DNA of 64,000 nt from Sipunculus nudus (GCA_026874595.1 CM049317.1:41196401-41260400); one strand, 5' to 3'. Positions 35,484 to 46,873 are shown, numbered from the stretch's first letter. Numbers and translations are program-made. Notes: generated by a model from the letters alone, not told the origin.

Positions 35484-38475
35484 AAAGACTCTCTGGTAAT
35501 TATTGCCTGACCCAGCCTGACCCAGACACTTACAGAAGCAGCAGGCAAGGAGTGAAGGTGTTATGTAACAGCCTGTTAACCAATGACTTGATGTAAACAC
35601 TCAAGACATGGTGCTATAAACATGGGTCACTGTGCTCAGATGAAGTTGACTTGAAGGTAAAAATTGAAAATAATATCAAATGGAGATCAAGTCTAAGAGG
35701 AAAAGGTAATATATGCCATGGCTGGTTGACATGATTGGTTTGTATTTATGAGTAAGAAATTGATGCAAATAATATTTTGTGACCAAACCATGCATTCTCT
35801 AATGTCAAAATTGAAGCATGTGAGCAGTTTGTGAACATAAGATGTATATTATTACCATGATCATTGATTGGCTTTTAGATAAATTGTTGAAAGTTCAGTA
35901 GTTTACACATTTGCTCAATTGGATCTATTTTACATAATATATATTATCAAATGTATGTATTTTTTATTTTATAAAATGTATACATTTGAAATATAACTGA
36001 TGTCCCCAGTCCCCAGATGCAAAGACTTGGTGGTGGTGGTGGGGGGGGGGGGGGGGAGGGCTGGAATGATGGGAGTGACAAGATCTCTGTATTAATATAG
36101 TGTATATACATATAGGATTTCCACTTAATTCAACAATACTTACAGGATTAAATAGTTCATTCACAATTACATAATATTTAAAAAAGGACAGACAGACTGT
36201 TAGACAAACAAAGCTGATAATATATTTTAATATTTTAAAGTTTTTCATCTGCAATGTTACACATCTGAATACATAAGTTGCTTTCAAATTTCAGACTTTA
36301 ATAGCTTAAATCCATACACATACAGCATATGAAAGTTATTTCAACAGTGCTTAAAGGAAAAAAACTTCATAATTAATATATATATTTAATGATAATTGAG
36401 AGATGATGGACAGGCAGAGCTGATCACTTTATGTTCCATTCTCCTGAGGCAAGAATATGTTTCAATTAGATCTTAATTTTTTCTAATCCAATTATTTTTC
36501 AAATTAAAAAAATTGTACACATTTGCAATAATAATTAATGTCCCAGTGCAAAGGTGACAGTGAGGTGTAAAGGATCAATGACAGCCGGGGGAGGGGGGGG
36601 GGGTGGTGATGGTGGGATTAACAACACTTTTGCATATATATTCAGGGCAAACAAAGCCTGATCTCCAATTCTGCTGAGGCTAGAAATAATAAACACATGT
36701 TTGTATTAGATCCTCATTTTTTTATTTTAAGTTTAATTTGTATACATTTCCCATATATATTTCTGAATATAAACATTGATTCATAATTCTAAATTGCATC
36801 ATCATAAATCTCAATCTTGTCATATAACACCACATCATGCATACAAAGGTATATTTATATATTCATGGGGGGGGGGGGGAGTAGGGGGTGTGATATGAGA
36901 ACAATTGTACACCTGTCACAGCAGGGGATCTCCCCCAGTGACTGTAACAAATCAGGAACCCTGGCATAGCTGACTTCCAGTGACCTGGAGAGGCCTACCT
37001 GCATCTGGAACAAAGCAAGTGACTACAATAGAGCCTCAAGATAAAATTCAATAACTAGCCTAATTTTCAACCTTTTATTTTCAAATTTCAGATTTAAACA
37101 AATTAAATACTTATGTTTACATGCTGTGAAAATTAAATAAACAGTACTCACAGGAAAAAAACATGCCTTGGTCAAAGTTGGGAAAATTTATGGTACTGAT
37201 TTTATGTTTATGCTAATATCTTATAGAATTTACAAAATACAGATCTAATTTTGGGTATACAATTGAATCTTAATTAAACAAAGTTTATACTTGGAAAAAA
37301 TTCTCTAGATTCAATAATTTTCATGTAACGTGAGTAAATATTTTTCCTGATTTTTAACAAAGTCCATTATGTTTGGGCCCATCACTTAAAACAATTACGC
37401 AATACTGACATCATTTCTGGCATGTGCATAGGGAATGTATAGAAAAATATGTATATTATATATGATCAAAGTCAGATCAGTGGTTTTGATATTAGGCAGT
37501 CCTGAAGTGTAACAATGGGTTTTTAATGGAAAAATTAAGTTTTTCATTAATATCTCAAAGGAATTAAGTCCTAGTGATCAAATTCTTGGCATGGTAGGGA
37601 ATTTTGGAGACATCTAACTGTATGCCAAATTTAAGGAACTTAGAGGTGAAGCTGGGGAGCTGACCTCTAGCAAACTGCATAACACTAGCTTGATGTAAAC
37701 AATATGTGACATGGTACTTGAAAACTTGAATAAAATCTACAGTTTTTGATCAACTGGTTTCAAATTTTTGATGTTAATAGTTGAAATGCTAACAAAAACA
37801 TGCTTTGAAAATTAAATTCACAGCAGTTACAGGAAAAAAACGTGCCATGGTAAAAGTTGGGCAAAATTTAAGGTACCAATTTTTTATTTTTGCTAATATT
37901 TTAAAAAATTTAAAAGATTTTGTTCTAATTTTGGGTATACAATTTAATTTTGATTAATAAAAGTTATATTACTGGAAAAAAAAGTGCTTAGCTTTAACAA
38001 GTTTTGTGTTAAGTGATCAAATTTATTTCCTGATTATTTACAAAATGCATTATGTTTGGGCCCATAACTTTTTTAAATTATATAAAACAGACCTAATTTC
38101 TGGCATGTACATAGAAACTATATTGAGGATTATTTATGGTAAATATGAGGAAAAACAGATGAGTGGTTTTGATATAATGCAGTCCTGAAGTGTGAAAATA
38201 GGTTTTTAATTGAAAATTGAGGTTTTTCATTAATTTCTCAAAGGAACGAAGTCGCAAAGACCCACTTTTCAGTTTGGTAGGAGATCTTGGGGACATCTAA
38301 CATTATGCCAAATTTTGTATTCCTAGGTCTTACTGTTTCACCTGCCACATTTACGGACAGACAGATGGAGGGACTGACAGAGGGACGGACAGACGGACGG
38401 ACGATGGACAATCGACTACGACTATAGCTCAGATGACTTATAGCTCAGATGACTTATAGTCAGCTGAGCTAAAAA

Positions 38476-39779
38476 CACTTAATGGTCAATATCCATGCAA
38501 ACAATTATGGTGATCTCTGCATTAGTTGTTCAGATACTTCAGCTTTTGTATCAAATTTTCCATTATTCTGAGCTGTACTTTGGAGTGCCATAGCTTGAAG
38601 GATATGGGTAACAGAGACCTAAATTCAGGTTTCCAGAGACACTTTTCATGGGCCTCCTTGCATGACACAAATGAAGATTTTAGGTCCAGTTGTTACAATA
38701 TTTACCCTGTTGACAGATAACCACATCTTTAAAGGTGGCGCACCCAGTCTGCTGAAACTGATGAAACACGTCATAATCAATATGTATGCCAAAAATCATG
38801 ACCATCAGTGATGTAGTTAATGAGATATTGATGTTTTTTTGTGAAATTGTTGACTATTCTTGGGGGGTACTTTGGGGCCCCATAGTTGAAGGATATGGGT
38901 AACAGAGACCAAATTTCTGGTTTCCATGGAGATTTTCCATAGGTCTCTCAGAATGTCAAGAATGAAGATTCTAGGTCCAGTCTTTACGATTTGTGCCCTG
39001 TTAACAGATTTTCACATTTTTTAAGGTCTCAAAAATAGAGAAAACAATTTGTAAAAAATCGAAAAATACAGGTGGCGCCACCAGTCTGCAGAAACTGATA
39101 AAACATCTCATGATTAATATGTATGCCAAAAATCATGACCATCAGTGATGTAGTTAATGAGATATTGAAGTTTTTGTATGAAATTTTTCACTATACTGGG
39201 GGGTATTTTAGGGCCCCATAGCTCGAAGGATATGGGCAACAGAGACCTAATTTCAGGTTCCCACGGACACTTTTCATAGGTCTCTCAGAATATCAAAGAT
39301 GAAGATTCTAGGTCCAGTTGTTATGATTTGTGCCCTGTTAACAGATGTTCATATTTTTAAAGGTCTCAAAAATAGAGAAAACAATTCGTAAAAAATCGAA
39401 AATTCAGGTGGCGCCACCAGTCTGCAGAAACTGATGAAATATCTCATGATTAATAAGTATGCCAAAAATCATGACCATCAGTGATGTAGTTAATGAGATA
39501 TTGAAGTTTTTGTAGGAAATTTTTTACTATTCTGGGGGGTACTTTGGGGCCCCATAGCTCGAAGGATACGGGTAACAGAGACCTAATTTCAGGTTTCTAT
39601 GGAGACTTTTCATAGGTCTCTCAGAATGTCAAGAATGAAGATTCTAGGTCCAGCGGTTACGATTTGTGCCCTGTTAACGGACAGACGCCCGGACGGCCGG
39701 ACGGCCGGACAACCGGATGGACGACGGACAAAAGGTGATCCCTATAGCTCAGATGACTTACAGTCAGCTGAGCTAAAAA
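38476..39779 (+). repeat. ~340-bp tandem units of the outer alpha array
   Basis: GGTGGCGCCACCAGTCTGCAG falls at about 39071 and 39409 (338 bp apart), with a damaged version near 38736. Phrases 'GGGGCCCCATAGCTCGAAGG' and 'GATATGGGTAACAGAGACC' recur in step. The final unit runs into a CCGGACGG-type microsatellite and the alpha 3' end. Confidence 0.85.
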
Positions 39780-39992
39780 GGGGTAGAGAGTAGGAACCGG
39801 CAGATTTTGGGCTGCTGAACTGTGATCGCCTGAAAGAGAAACCTTCCAGGGAAGCTCTAAAGTTAGCTTACCATTAGCATTCATCACAACGCTTCCACAA
39901 GGTCACATCGCTGTACATATTGGATTACCGGAATAAATTCAACGAGTTAATTTTACAACAGTGTTTTTCCTTTCTGCAATTGACTGGCCAGA
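39780..39992 (+). repeat. 5' LTR fragment of gypsy element A1
   Basis: The sequence from GGTAGAGAGTAGGAAC to the CTGCAATTGACTGG boundary matches the last ~250 bp of the LTR at 55276-56318. It lacks about 60 bp that the longer LTR has at about 56124-56190. The rest of the 5' LTR is missing; the alpha array lies exactly at the break. The primer-binding-site-like TGGCCAGAACCCTGACATCC follows. Confidence 0.75.
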
Positions 39993-40010
39993 ACCCTGAC
40001 ATCCTTTACA

Positions 40011-41080
40011 ATGGCGAACGGTGCCAACCAGTCAGCAGAGAACGCTATCTCAGGACGTATCACTGAATTCCAGGAAGGCTTCGCCCAGGCACATCAGGAA
40101 ACAGCACACATAGCCAGCCGACACTACTATGAAGTAGGTAAGCGCAACATCATAAAAGATGTAGTTTCTAGAACTAGCACTTGTGATGGGACCTTCTATA
40201 TGGCCGTTAAAGACTGGCTAGAGCAAAAAGAGTGGGCTAAGGAAATGTTCCCGGGGAATCTGAACTGATAGACATTGTTACTCATACTGTAACCGGGTCG
40301 CTAAGGAGGGAGGTGGAACGTTATCAAACGGAACACATGCTAGCCAACCCAGGGGCACCGAGAATATCAGTCGCTTGGGATGCGCTTAAAAAGCACATCC
40401 GACAAAACTTCCTCCCTCCAAATGACGTCGAGTTATTGCGTCAACAGCTCAACAACTTGAAACAGCAAGTTTCCGTCTCCATGCCTCACTTCAACCGGAT
40501 GTTTAGAGACCTCGCTGAACAGGCAAACCCGCTGAGTAAGCACAACGGGGAACAAACAAAGGATTTAATCAAGGTATACGTTTGGGCCCTCAGAATGAAA
40601 ATGTAAGACGACAGGTGTCATACCAGGGACCACGTGACTTACAAGAAGCAATGTACCAGGCCACCATCACAGATCAACACGAAGGCGAATTCGTCCACCC
40701 CCATGGCAAAGGAAAAGAGGAGCCAATGGATATATCCACTATTGTCAGGGTGGAAAAGGGTAATAAATTTAGCATATGTGTATGAGGCAATTGCTAGTGT
40801 GGGTGATTCACTAAGTCTCCGCATGCAGGTCATTGTGATTCACATAAATCTGCCAACAATTATAACAATAGGTATGTACGCCATACGAATCCTCTTAGCT
40901 GGACTACCGACAGCAAGCCCATCTGCTATGAATGCGGAAAAGCGGGCCACATGGCGAGAGAATGCCTGCAACGAAACACGCAATGACACCTACAGAATCG
41001 CCAGCTGAGGTCACGCCCAGGGTCACAGGTAAGTCACCCCCCATGCCGGTACAACCCTTCCTCAAATGCAACATGTAATA
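40011..41080 (+). pseudogene. Ty3/gypsy gag, element A1 (broken)
   Basis: It starts at ATG 40011 in the same context (TTTACAATGGCGARCGG) as the A2 copy. The first 85 codons are in frame; a one-base loss near 40246 relative to A2 then shifts the frame, and further shifts follow beyond 40600. Recognisable content: an N-terminal helical region with 'RITEFQEGFAQAHQETAH', a capsid-like middle region with 'RMFRDLAEQANPLS', and one CX2CX4HX4C zinc knuckle (CYECGKAGHMAREC) at 40924-40965. Gag forms the particle and packages the RNA. Several breaks mean no full protein can be made. Confidence 0.8.
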
Positions 41081-41119
41081 ATTGTAACCATACCATGCAA
41101 AAATAGTCATTTAAACTAG

Positions 41120-41914
41120 TAAGCGTCGTAGCAGGACATGCATCAAGGCCGGAGACTGCCCTTTGTGTGGGTGGTATTCAGGTTTTGGCATTGATAGATA
41201 CAGGTGCTACTCGCACATTGCTGCGACGCGAAATTTTTGATGACATTTGTGTAAAAACACACCGCCGCCCCATTGTTAAGAAACCCCCCGTCCCTTTAAA
41301 ATCCGTTACTGGACACCCCTTGGAGATAGTAGGCTGCACCCAACTACCGATACAGGACGTAGGCAACGTTGAAATGTACATAGTACAGGACTTACCACAA
41401 GAAATGATCCTTGGGAATGACGCACTCTTGGCAGGTAAAGGTTGCTTAAACCTTGCGGACAATGACATGATATGGCACGGCAAACGCTGGCTCCTAAATA
41501 TAGATGGACAACAGGGCATCGCCAGGTTATCCCTAACATATCTTTCCTGCCAAAATGATATGGATGACGTGATAAAGCAATATGCTGATGTGTTTGTAGG
41601 GCCTAATGCTCCCAACGGGTTTTGTGATATATCCCCCATGAAAATAGAAACACATGGAGAACCTATTTATCAGAGGCCATACAGGGTTCCCCTTGCTAAA
41701 AGAGAAATCATATCTAAAGCTGTTGATGAAATGCTAGCCGACGGTATCATTGAAGCCTCCTGAACCCCCTGGGCAGCGCCCGTTACTTTGGTTCCGAAAA
41801 GAAAAGAGGGCACATTTCACTTTTGCTTAGAATATAGGAAGCTAAACGCAGTCACCAAGAAAGATAGGTACCCGCTCCCATTAATCTAAGACATCTTTGA
41901 CCAAATTGGGGGGA
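41120..41914 (+). pseudogene. Ty3/gypsy pol 5' part (protease, start of RT), element A1
   Basis: The aspartic protease motif LALIDTGATRTLL lies near 41190-41225, with the flap and 'MILGNDALL' second motif following. The start of reverse transcriptase is seen from 'IYQRPYRVP' onward. An in-frame TGA at 41761-41763 and a TAA at 41887-41889 interrupt it. The TAA is shared with A2, while the TGA is private to A1. The frame is then cut by the insertion of element B at 41915-41918 (target GTAC). Confidence 0.85.
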
Positions 41915-41918
41915 GTAC

Positions 41919-43194
41919 TGATATGAGTATAAAATCTATATGTTTTATATTATATTTATGATAATAATTTGTATATATATATATTAGAGTATATGATGAT
42001 CATTATGATTTATATTTTAAGGTGGTGGGAACTATTATTGCTATATTTGAGTGTTTATTAAGCATTATATAGATTTAATTATCATTAAGAATTGTTACAG
42101 AGATCATGTATTAACATGTGAAGATTATCAAGAATACTAGTAAAGATTTTACAATCAGTTTATGATGTTATAATAGTTATAATGGATACAGTTATAAGAA
42201 GGTGACATAATTTAGTAAAGGATATGACAAATGATTTTATAGAACAAAAATGTTACAGATGGTTTGATTGTATATTCGTTTAAGCCAGATAGAGAGAAGG
42301 CAGAAGTTCATAGACAGACTTGTTGGTACAAGTCACGATTAATAGCACTGACCATACAGTAATAAACTCATAAAGTCTCGGCGGACACACATACAGTGAA
42401 AGAAACAGACAACTCTTGCATACATTATCACAGCACAATTTACATAATCCAGACATACGGTCACAATTAAGTCATAAAAGAACAGTCACCAGATCCAGCC
42501 ACTACGTCAGCAACAACTCACATACAACAGTCATCAACAGTTCAGCTTTGTTATAGAAGGGAGCACCTAGTACAAATCCCAGATTTGAAAGTAAAATGAA
42601 AAACAAAAAATGGAATATATACATATTTATTTATACAAGTTTGGGCAGAGACCCATGTAAGATATATATATAGAGGTGGTCAGTGAGAGTGAGAGAGAGC
42701 GAAGAGGTGGTGAAGGAAGAACTATAGAGTCAGTCAGATAGAGAAGTCGTCAGTTGTCAGTCTATCAGTCACAGTCAAGGTCATCATCAGGCGTGGTCAC
42801 CTGGGCTCCCTGTTGATCATCGGGTCCTTGTGGTCATCATCTCACTGTAACAATATGAGGTAAATGTATCTCAAGCCATACTAGCAAGAGACACTGACAC
42901 GGTCTTGGTATGTAATTTAGTGATTAGCGTGAACTGTTAATGAAGATGTATTGATGAGAAGAATTATAGAATTAAGAAGATTGACTGTTATGTATGAGTT
43001 GAGCCTTAATATAGAAAGGACTGTAACGTGAAGTAAGTATTGTGTGAAGAAGAAGATCATTGAGTTAATATGTATTGTGGACATCAGAAGAAATACTGAC
43101 ATAATCATTCATTGTGACATCTAATCAAAATAAATAGATTAAACTACAATTAACCTCTTGTTATATCTGGGTCATTCCCCCCAGCCTTATAACA
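41919..43194 (+). repeat. 5' LTR of element B
   Basis: It begins TGATATGAG and ends CCTTATAACA. A TATA-like GATATATATATAGAGG lies near 42660, followed by an initiator/GA-rich region. AATAAA at 43129-43134 lies about 60 bp from the 3' end, so U3 is about 750 bp and U5 is short. Compared with the 3' LTR I see a few substitutions and single-base indels only. Confidence 0.93.
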
Positions 43195-43196
43195 AT

Positions 43197-43214
43197 TGGT
43201 GGAGAACCGGGGCA
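43197..43214 (+). other. Primer binding site of element B
   Basis: TGGTGGAGAACCGGGGCA begins two bases after the LTR end and opens with the TGG that pairs with the CCA end of a tRNA. I did not identify which tRNA. Confidence 0.7.
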
Positions 43215-43264
43215 TTTTTCAAAATTTGAACACTAAAAAGTGGCTGGTGAAAATTTATCAATAA

Positions 43265-44239
43265 CAGAAAAAGGAAGAAATAACAATAACAGACAATATC
43301 AACAACATATGTACAATAGAACAGATAGGAGAAAAGGCCCTTCCTAAATATACAGGAACGGAAAATGCCAAGCGCTGGCTGGACAGGTTTAACTGTGTTG
43401 CCAAACTTGCTGGGTGGCTTCCCGTAAAAGAAACGTCAAGCTCGCCTGACAAGAGAGCTTCAATGTTCCCGATTATGCTGCAACATGACAGTGCCGCGGA
43501 TGTGTGGTATAACACCTTAACACAAGTTGTAAAAGACTCTTTCGACCTCCTTACAGAAGCCTTCTTAAAACGCTTTAACAACGAAGAAGTATTAAGATTA
43601 CTACGCATAAGAGAATTCCAGGAACGTAAATTAAGACCCGGGGAAACTGTTGATCAGTTCGTTGATGACATACGCGGTATGGGTCAAAACCTTGACAAGA
43701 GCGAACAGGACTTATGTGACGCCATCAAAATGGGTCTACCAGCGTCTATGCAACAGTTTGTTGAAGGCAAGGAACCTGAGAATTTACAGCAGCTAGTAAA
43801 ATATGCGAGGTTAGCGGCCACGTTCAGCCAACCGCCGGTACAGAGTCTACAGCTCAATGTGGATGAGCTAAGTGATAAGATCTGCCACACCGTCCTGGAC
43901 AAGCTATCAAGTGACAACAAACAACGGCTACCAGCTCCAACCATGGAGAACCGCCACAAGACGCCTAGAAACAACTTCCACGGATCAACGACCAGAAGGA
44001 CTACAAGTCAACACCAGAGATACAGACCACCAACACAAGGACCATCCACCTTCATCCGCCCAGGTAAAATGAATGTATCACCATGTTACCGGTGTGGTAG
44101 AACACACCTGAGTAAGGACTGCCTACATTTAAATAGTCAATGTTACTTTTGTGGGAAAATGGGACATTTATCAAGAGTCTGTAGAAGGGCCAGAAATGGC
44201 ATGACGCCAAATAGACCCTTCAATAGTGGTAGACAATAG
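43265..44239 (+). CDS. Gag polyprotein of element B
   Basis: Gag forms the particle and packages the element RNA. The frame is open from just after TAA (43262-43264) to TAG 44237-44239; the first in-frame ATG is at 43463, giving 258 residues. But gag-like sequence lies upstream of that ATG ('AKRWLDRFNCVAKLAGW', then 'SSPDKRASMFPIML'), so initiation may use a non-AUG codon or the start has mutated. From the ATG: capsid-like helices with 'DVWYNTLTQ' and 'LRLLRIREFQERKL' to about residue 110, a linker, then two zinc knuckles near the end. The first is CYRCGRTHLSKDC (CX2CX3HX4C, one residue short of the usual spacing) and the second CYFCGKMGHLSRVC (standard CX2CX4HX4C). The stop is followed in the same frame by pol. 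Confidence 0.85.
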   Translation, partial: QKKEEITITDNINNICTIEQIGEKALPKYTGTENAKRWLDRFNCVAKLAGWLPVKETSSSPDKRASMFPIMLQHDSAADVWYNTLTQVVKDSFDLLTEAFLKRFNNEEVLRLLRIREFQERKLRPGETVDQFVDDIRGMGQNLDKSEQDLCDAIKMGLPASMQQFVEGKEPENLQQLVKYARLAATFSQPPVQSLQLNVDELSDKICHTVLDKLSSDNKQRLPAPTMENRHKTPRNNFHGSTTRRTTSQHQRYRPPTQGPSTFIRPGKMNVSPCYRCGRTHLSKDCLHLNSQCYFCGKMGHLSRVCRRARNGMTPNRPFNSGRQ

Positions 44240-46873
44240 GAACACGTGCCTGAATCTGTAGTAAGGTCCATTCCTTTTCAAAATTCCAGTAAAAATAAGA
44301 AACATAAAAGTATCAACCAATGTGCATCATCCAACAGCCTACCTAAAGTTTTAGCTAATGTAAAACCTCCAAAACAAATTAGTAGGGTATCAGCTACAGT
44401 AAATTCCATGCAAATACAATGTCTATTAGACACGGGTGCCGGGGTATCTTGCATAAATGGAGAGATTGTACAGGTCCATGAAGTAATAAATAAACTTCCT
44501 TTAAGACCAGCACCCTCAAGTTACGTGAGAGGTGTTGGTAATTCATTAATAAGAGTAAAAGGAATAATAAAACTGGAGATCAGTATGGGAAATTTTACTG
44601 GAATCCATGAATTTTTTGTTCTAGAAAGAATGACCATGCCATTAATTTTAGGGATAGACTTCCTTAAGAAATATCAGGCAAACATGAATTTTTCTGATTG
44701 CTCACTATCATTACTGAACAATGCCTATACCATTCCCATAACTGGAAATAAACAAGCAGCCCAATGTTCTATGCTACGGCTTGCATGTAATGTAAATTGT
44801 CCACCCATGTCAGAAATTCTCCTTCCTGTGTATATGACAGCACCTTGTTCAAGCACTCTTATTGGTCAAGTAACACCTAATAAAACTCTCTCAAAATCAA
44901 AGGGTTTAGCCTTAGGCTCACATAGAGATGTTTTTGCCACAAACCTATCAGAGTTAGGCTGTACCCAGACATTTTCTCATTCAATAGACACTGGAGATGC
45001 CTCACCGATCCGGTTAGCACCTTACAGAGTAAATCCAGTTAAAAAGGCAGAAATGGAGAAACAAGTCAATGAAATGCTAGATGCTGGTATAATCAAACAC
45101 AGTACCTCTTTATGGCAAGCACCCGCTCTGTTAGTACCGAAGAAAAATGGAACTTACAGATTTGCTGTTGACTACAGGAAGTTAAATGCAGTAACTAAGC
45201 CTGTTAGCCACCCCTTACCCAGGATTGAAGATGTTTTTGACAGTATTGGGCAGGCAAAAGCTAAAATGTTCTCAGTATTAGATATGGCATCAGGATTTTG
45301 GCAAATTCCTATGCATCCTGATTCAGTTGACAAAACAGGTTTTGTCACTCATGAAGGAACCTACGCATGGAACGTTATGCCCTTCGGACTTCGTAATAGC
45401 CCCTCCTCGTTCACCAATGCCCTATCTCATATTTTACATGGTCTAACATTTAAGAATGCTGTAATCTACGTAGATGACATCCTAGTTTACAGTCAAAATT
45501 TGACTGAACATATGGACCATTTGTCACAAATATTTGACAGACTCAGACAGGCCAATCTAAAACTCAAACCATCAAAATGTCAATTTGCTACACCTAGGGT
45601 TAAGTTTTTAGGTCACATGATCTCTACCAAAGGTGTAGAAATGGACAAGGCTAAGACCAAAGCTGTTTCAGAATTTCCAGAGCCTAAAAATGTGAAACAA
45701 CTGCGAAGTTTTCTTGGCCTGTGTAATTATTATAGAAAATTTGTCAAGGACTACTCAAGGATAGCTTTCCCCCTGACTAGACTGTTACATAAGGACACCA
45801 CCTTCTTATGGGATGACATTTGCCAATCTGCATTTGACAAGTTAAAACAAGCAATGACAACAGAACCTGTAGTACTGGCATACCCAGACTTTGACAAGGA
45901 ATTTATTCTATATACAGACGCATCAGACTTTGCCATTGGGTACATACTGGGACAACGGGATGAACAGGGTAAAGAACACGTCATAGCCTATGGTGGGCGA
46001 AATTTAAGAAATAATGAAAGGAAATGGGGCATAACCGACAAGGAATGTGCAGCTGTGGTCGAGGGCATAAAACACTTCAATGTGTATTTGTCTAATGACA
46101 ACCCTTTTACCATCATTACAGACCACAGAGCCTTAGTATATCTTGACTCCTGTAAGAACACATCGGCAAGACTTGCTAGATGGGCATTGCAGTTACAACA
46201 CTATAAATACAAAATAGTGTACAAAAGCGGCAGCCTGAATTCCAATGCTGATGCACTTTCGAGAAGAAATTATGTTGACATTTTGCATGACAAACCTCCT
46301 ATTTCCATTACCGCTAGCATGCACAATATTGAGGTGAATAACCAAACCCAAGAACAACTGGAGTATCACTTATTATATGCTAACACTGAACCAGCACCTA
46401 TCAATAATAACTTACAGGTGTTTGCCTTAGCAGCTGACCAGTATGATGACACTGAACCTTATGAATTAACCAAACAGTTACTACCAGACAAGGCTACACA
46501 ATTGTCACAATTACAACTCAGTGACCCTGACTTGACCCGTATTATAAATTACTTGAAAGATAAGGACGACCTCCCAGAAGACCAGAGGAAAGCACGTAAT
46601 ACTATACTAGAGAGTATGGATTACTTTATTGACAACAACCTCTTATACCACACGTACTATCCACGTGGTAAGGGTAAACAAAAAAGACAACCAATTATTC
46701 AGTTGGTAATTCCCAGGATATTACAGGATGATCTGCTCAAGTCATATCATGATTCCCTAGCTGCAGGATGTCATACTGGTATTTCGCGTACCTATGACGC
46801 CATCAGATTGAAATATTTTTGGCATTCAATGCATAATGATGTAGTCACCTATGTCAAATCGTGTCAAGCTTGA
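44240..46873 (+). CDS. Pol of element B: protease, RT, RNase H, truncated integrase
   Basis: The frame continues directly after the gag TAG; the first possible start codon is GTG at 44246, so expression by TAG readthrough is likelier than reinitiation. Numbering from 44246 (875 residues): aspartic protease with LLDTGAG around 62-66; reverse transcriptase from about 260 with 'PYRVNPVKKAEME', YVDD at 408-411 and 'LGLCNYYRKFVKDY' in the connection; RNase H with 'YTDASDFAIG' (first Asp 558) and 'NADALSRR'. The integrase zinc-finger histidines (H835, H843) and first cysteine (C873) are present. TGA at 46871-46873 stands at the last-cysteine position of the finger, with TAA right after it. About 16 more codons are recognisable to 46927, then homology stops; the DDE core and tail are absent. 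Protease to RNase H look intact. Confidence 0.9.
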   Translation, partial: EHVPESVVRSIPFQNSSKNKKHKSINQCASSNSLPKVLANVKPPKQISRVSATVNSMQIQCLLDTGAGVSCINGEIVQVHEVINKLPLRPAPSSYVRGVGNSLIRVKGIIKLEISMGNFTGIHEFFVLERMTMPLILGIDFLKKYQANMNFSDCSLSLLNNAYTIPITGNKQAAQCSMLRLACNVNCPPMSEILLPVYMTAPCSSTLIGQVTPNKTLSKSKGLALGSHRDVFATNLSELGCTQTFSHSIDTGDASPIRLAPYRVNPVKKAEMEKQVNEMLDAGIIKHSTSLWQAPALLVPKKNGTYRFAVDYRKLNAVTKPVSHPLPRIEDVFDSIGQAKAKMFSVLDMASGFWQIPMHPDSVDKTGFVTHEGTYAWNVMPFGLRNSPSSFTNALSHILHGLTFKNAVIYVDDILVYSQNLTEHMDHLSQIFDRLRQANLKLKPSKCQFATPRVKFLGHMISTKGVEMDKAKTKAVSEFPEPKNVKQLRSFLGLCNYYRKFVKDYSRIAFPLTRLLHKDTTFLWDDICQSAFDKLKQAMTTEPVVLAYPDFDKEFILYTDASDFAIGYILGQRDEQGKEHVIAYGGRNLRNNERKWGITDKECAAVVEGIKHFNVYLSNDNPFTIITDHRALVYLDSCKNTSARLARWALQLQHYKYKIVYKSGSLNSNADALSRRNYVDILHDKPPISITASMHNIEVNNQTQEQLEYHLLYANTEPAPINNNLQVFALAADQYDDTEPYELTKQLLPDKATQLSQLQLSDPDLTRIINYLKDKDDLPEDQRKARNTILESMDYFIDNNLLYHTYYPRGKGKQKRQPIIQLVIPRILQDDLLKSYHDSLAAGCHTGISRTYDAIRLKYFWHSMHNDVVTYVKSCQA

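Larger units (their letters stand above)
31562..38475 (+). mobile_element. Alpha-family element, long inner copy g
   Basis: It starts AACAAGGGACCCATGGGTCA plus CGGCGCTCAGCTGATC, co-linear with 11101-11700. It ends at 38475 after GGACGGACAGACGGACGGAC and a hairpin duplicated in part (GCTCAGATGACTTATA twice). Between 34.7 and 38.3 kb it repeats a diverged body unit several times; 'CAGTGCTTACAGGAAAAAAA' variants recur near 35080, 36135, 36345, 37135 and 37815, with poly-G tracts near 36043, 36588 and 36870. A 2.4-kb hAT-like transposon interrupts it. No coding sequence was recognised. Confidence 0.7.
31341..39779 (+). mobile_element. Alpha-related array (outer copy f) split by a full alpha element
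   Basis: A diverged alpha 5' end (AACAAATGACCCATTGGTCA, then GACACTCAGCTGA) opens at 31341, and part of a ~340-bp unit runs to 'CTGCAGAAACTAAT' at 31561. The array resumes at 38476 with 'CACTTAATGGTCAATATCCATGC' and ends at 39779 with GGACGGCCGGACGGCCGGAC and CAGCTGAGCTAAAAA. The interval between is a second alpha element. The outer copy is inserted in, or lies at the broken edge of, the 5' LTR of gypsy element A1. Confidence 0.7.

Noticed and set aside
35256-35600. 114-codon Ser/Leu-rich minus-strand ORF
   Set aside because: Low-complexity translation of the GA microsatellite.
41178-41639. 153-codon minus-strand ORF in A1, with a 158-codon counterpart at 57517-57993
   Set aside because: Shadow of the protease/RT sense frame. 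Its conservation follows from the DNA similarity of A1 and A2, and it contains no independent motif, unlike the antisense ORF of element B, which has no sense gene opposite.
43258-43608. 116-codon minus-strand ORF over the gag region of B
   Set aside because: Shadow of gag in the opposite strand; its amino-acid pattern mirrors the sense codons.
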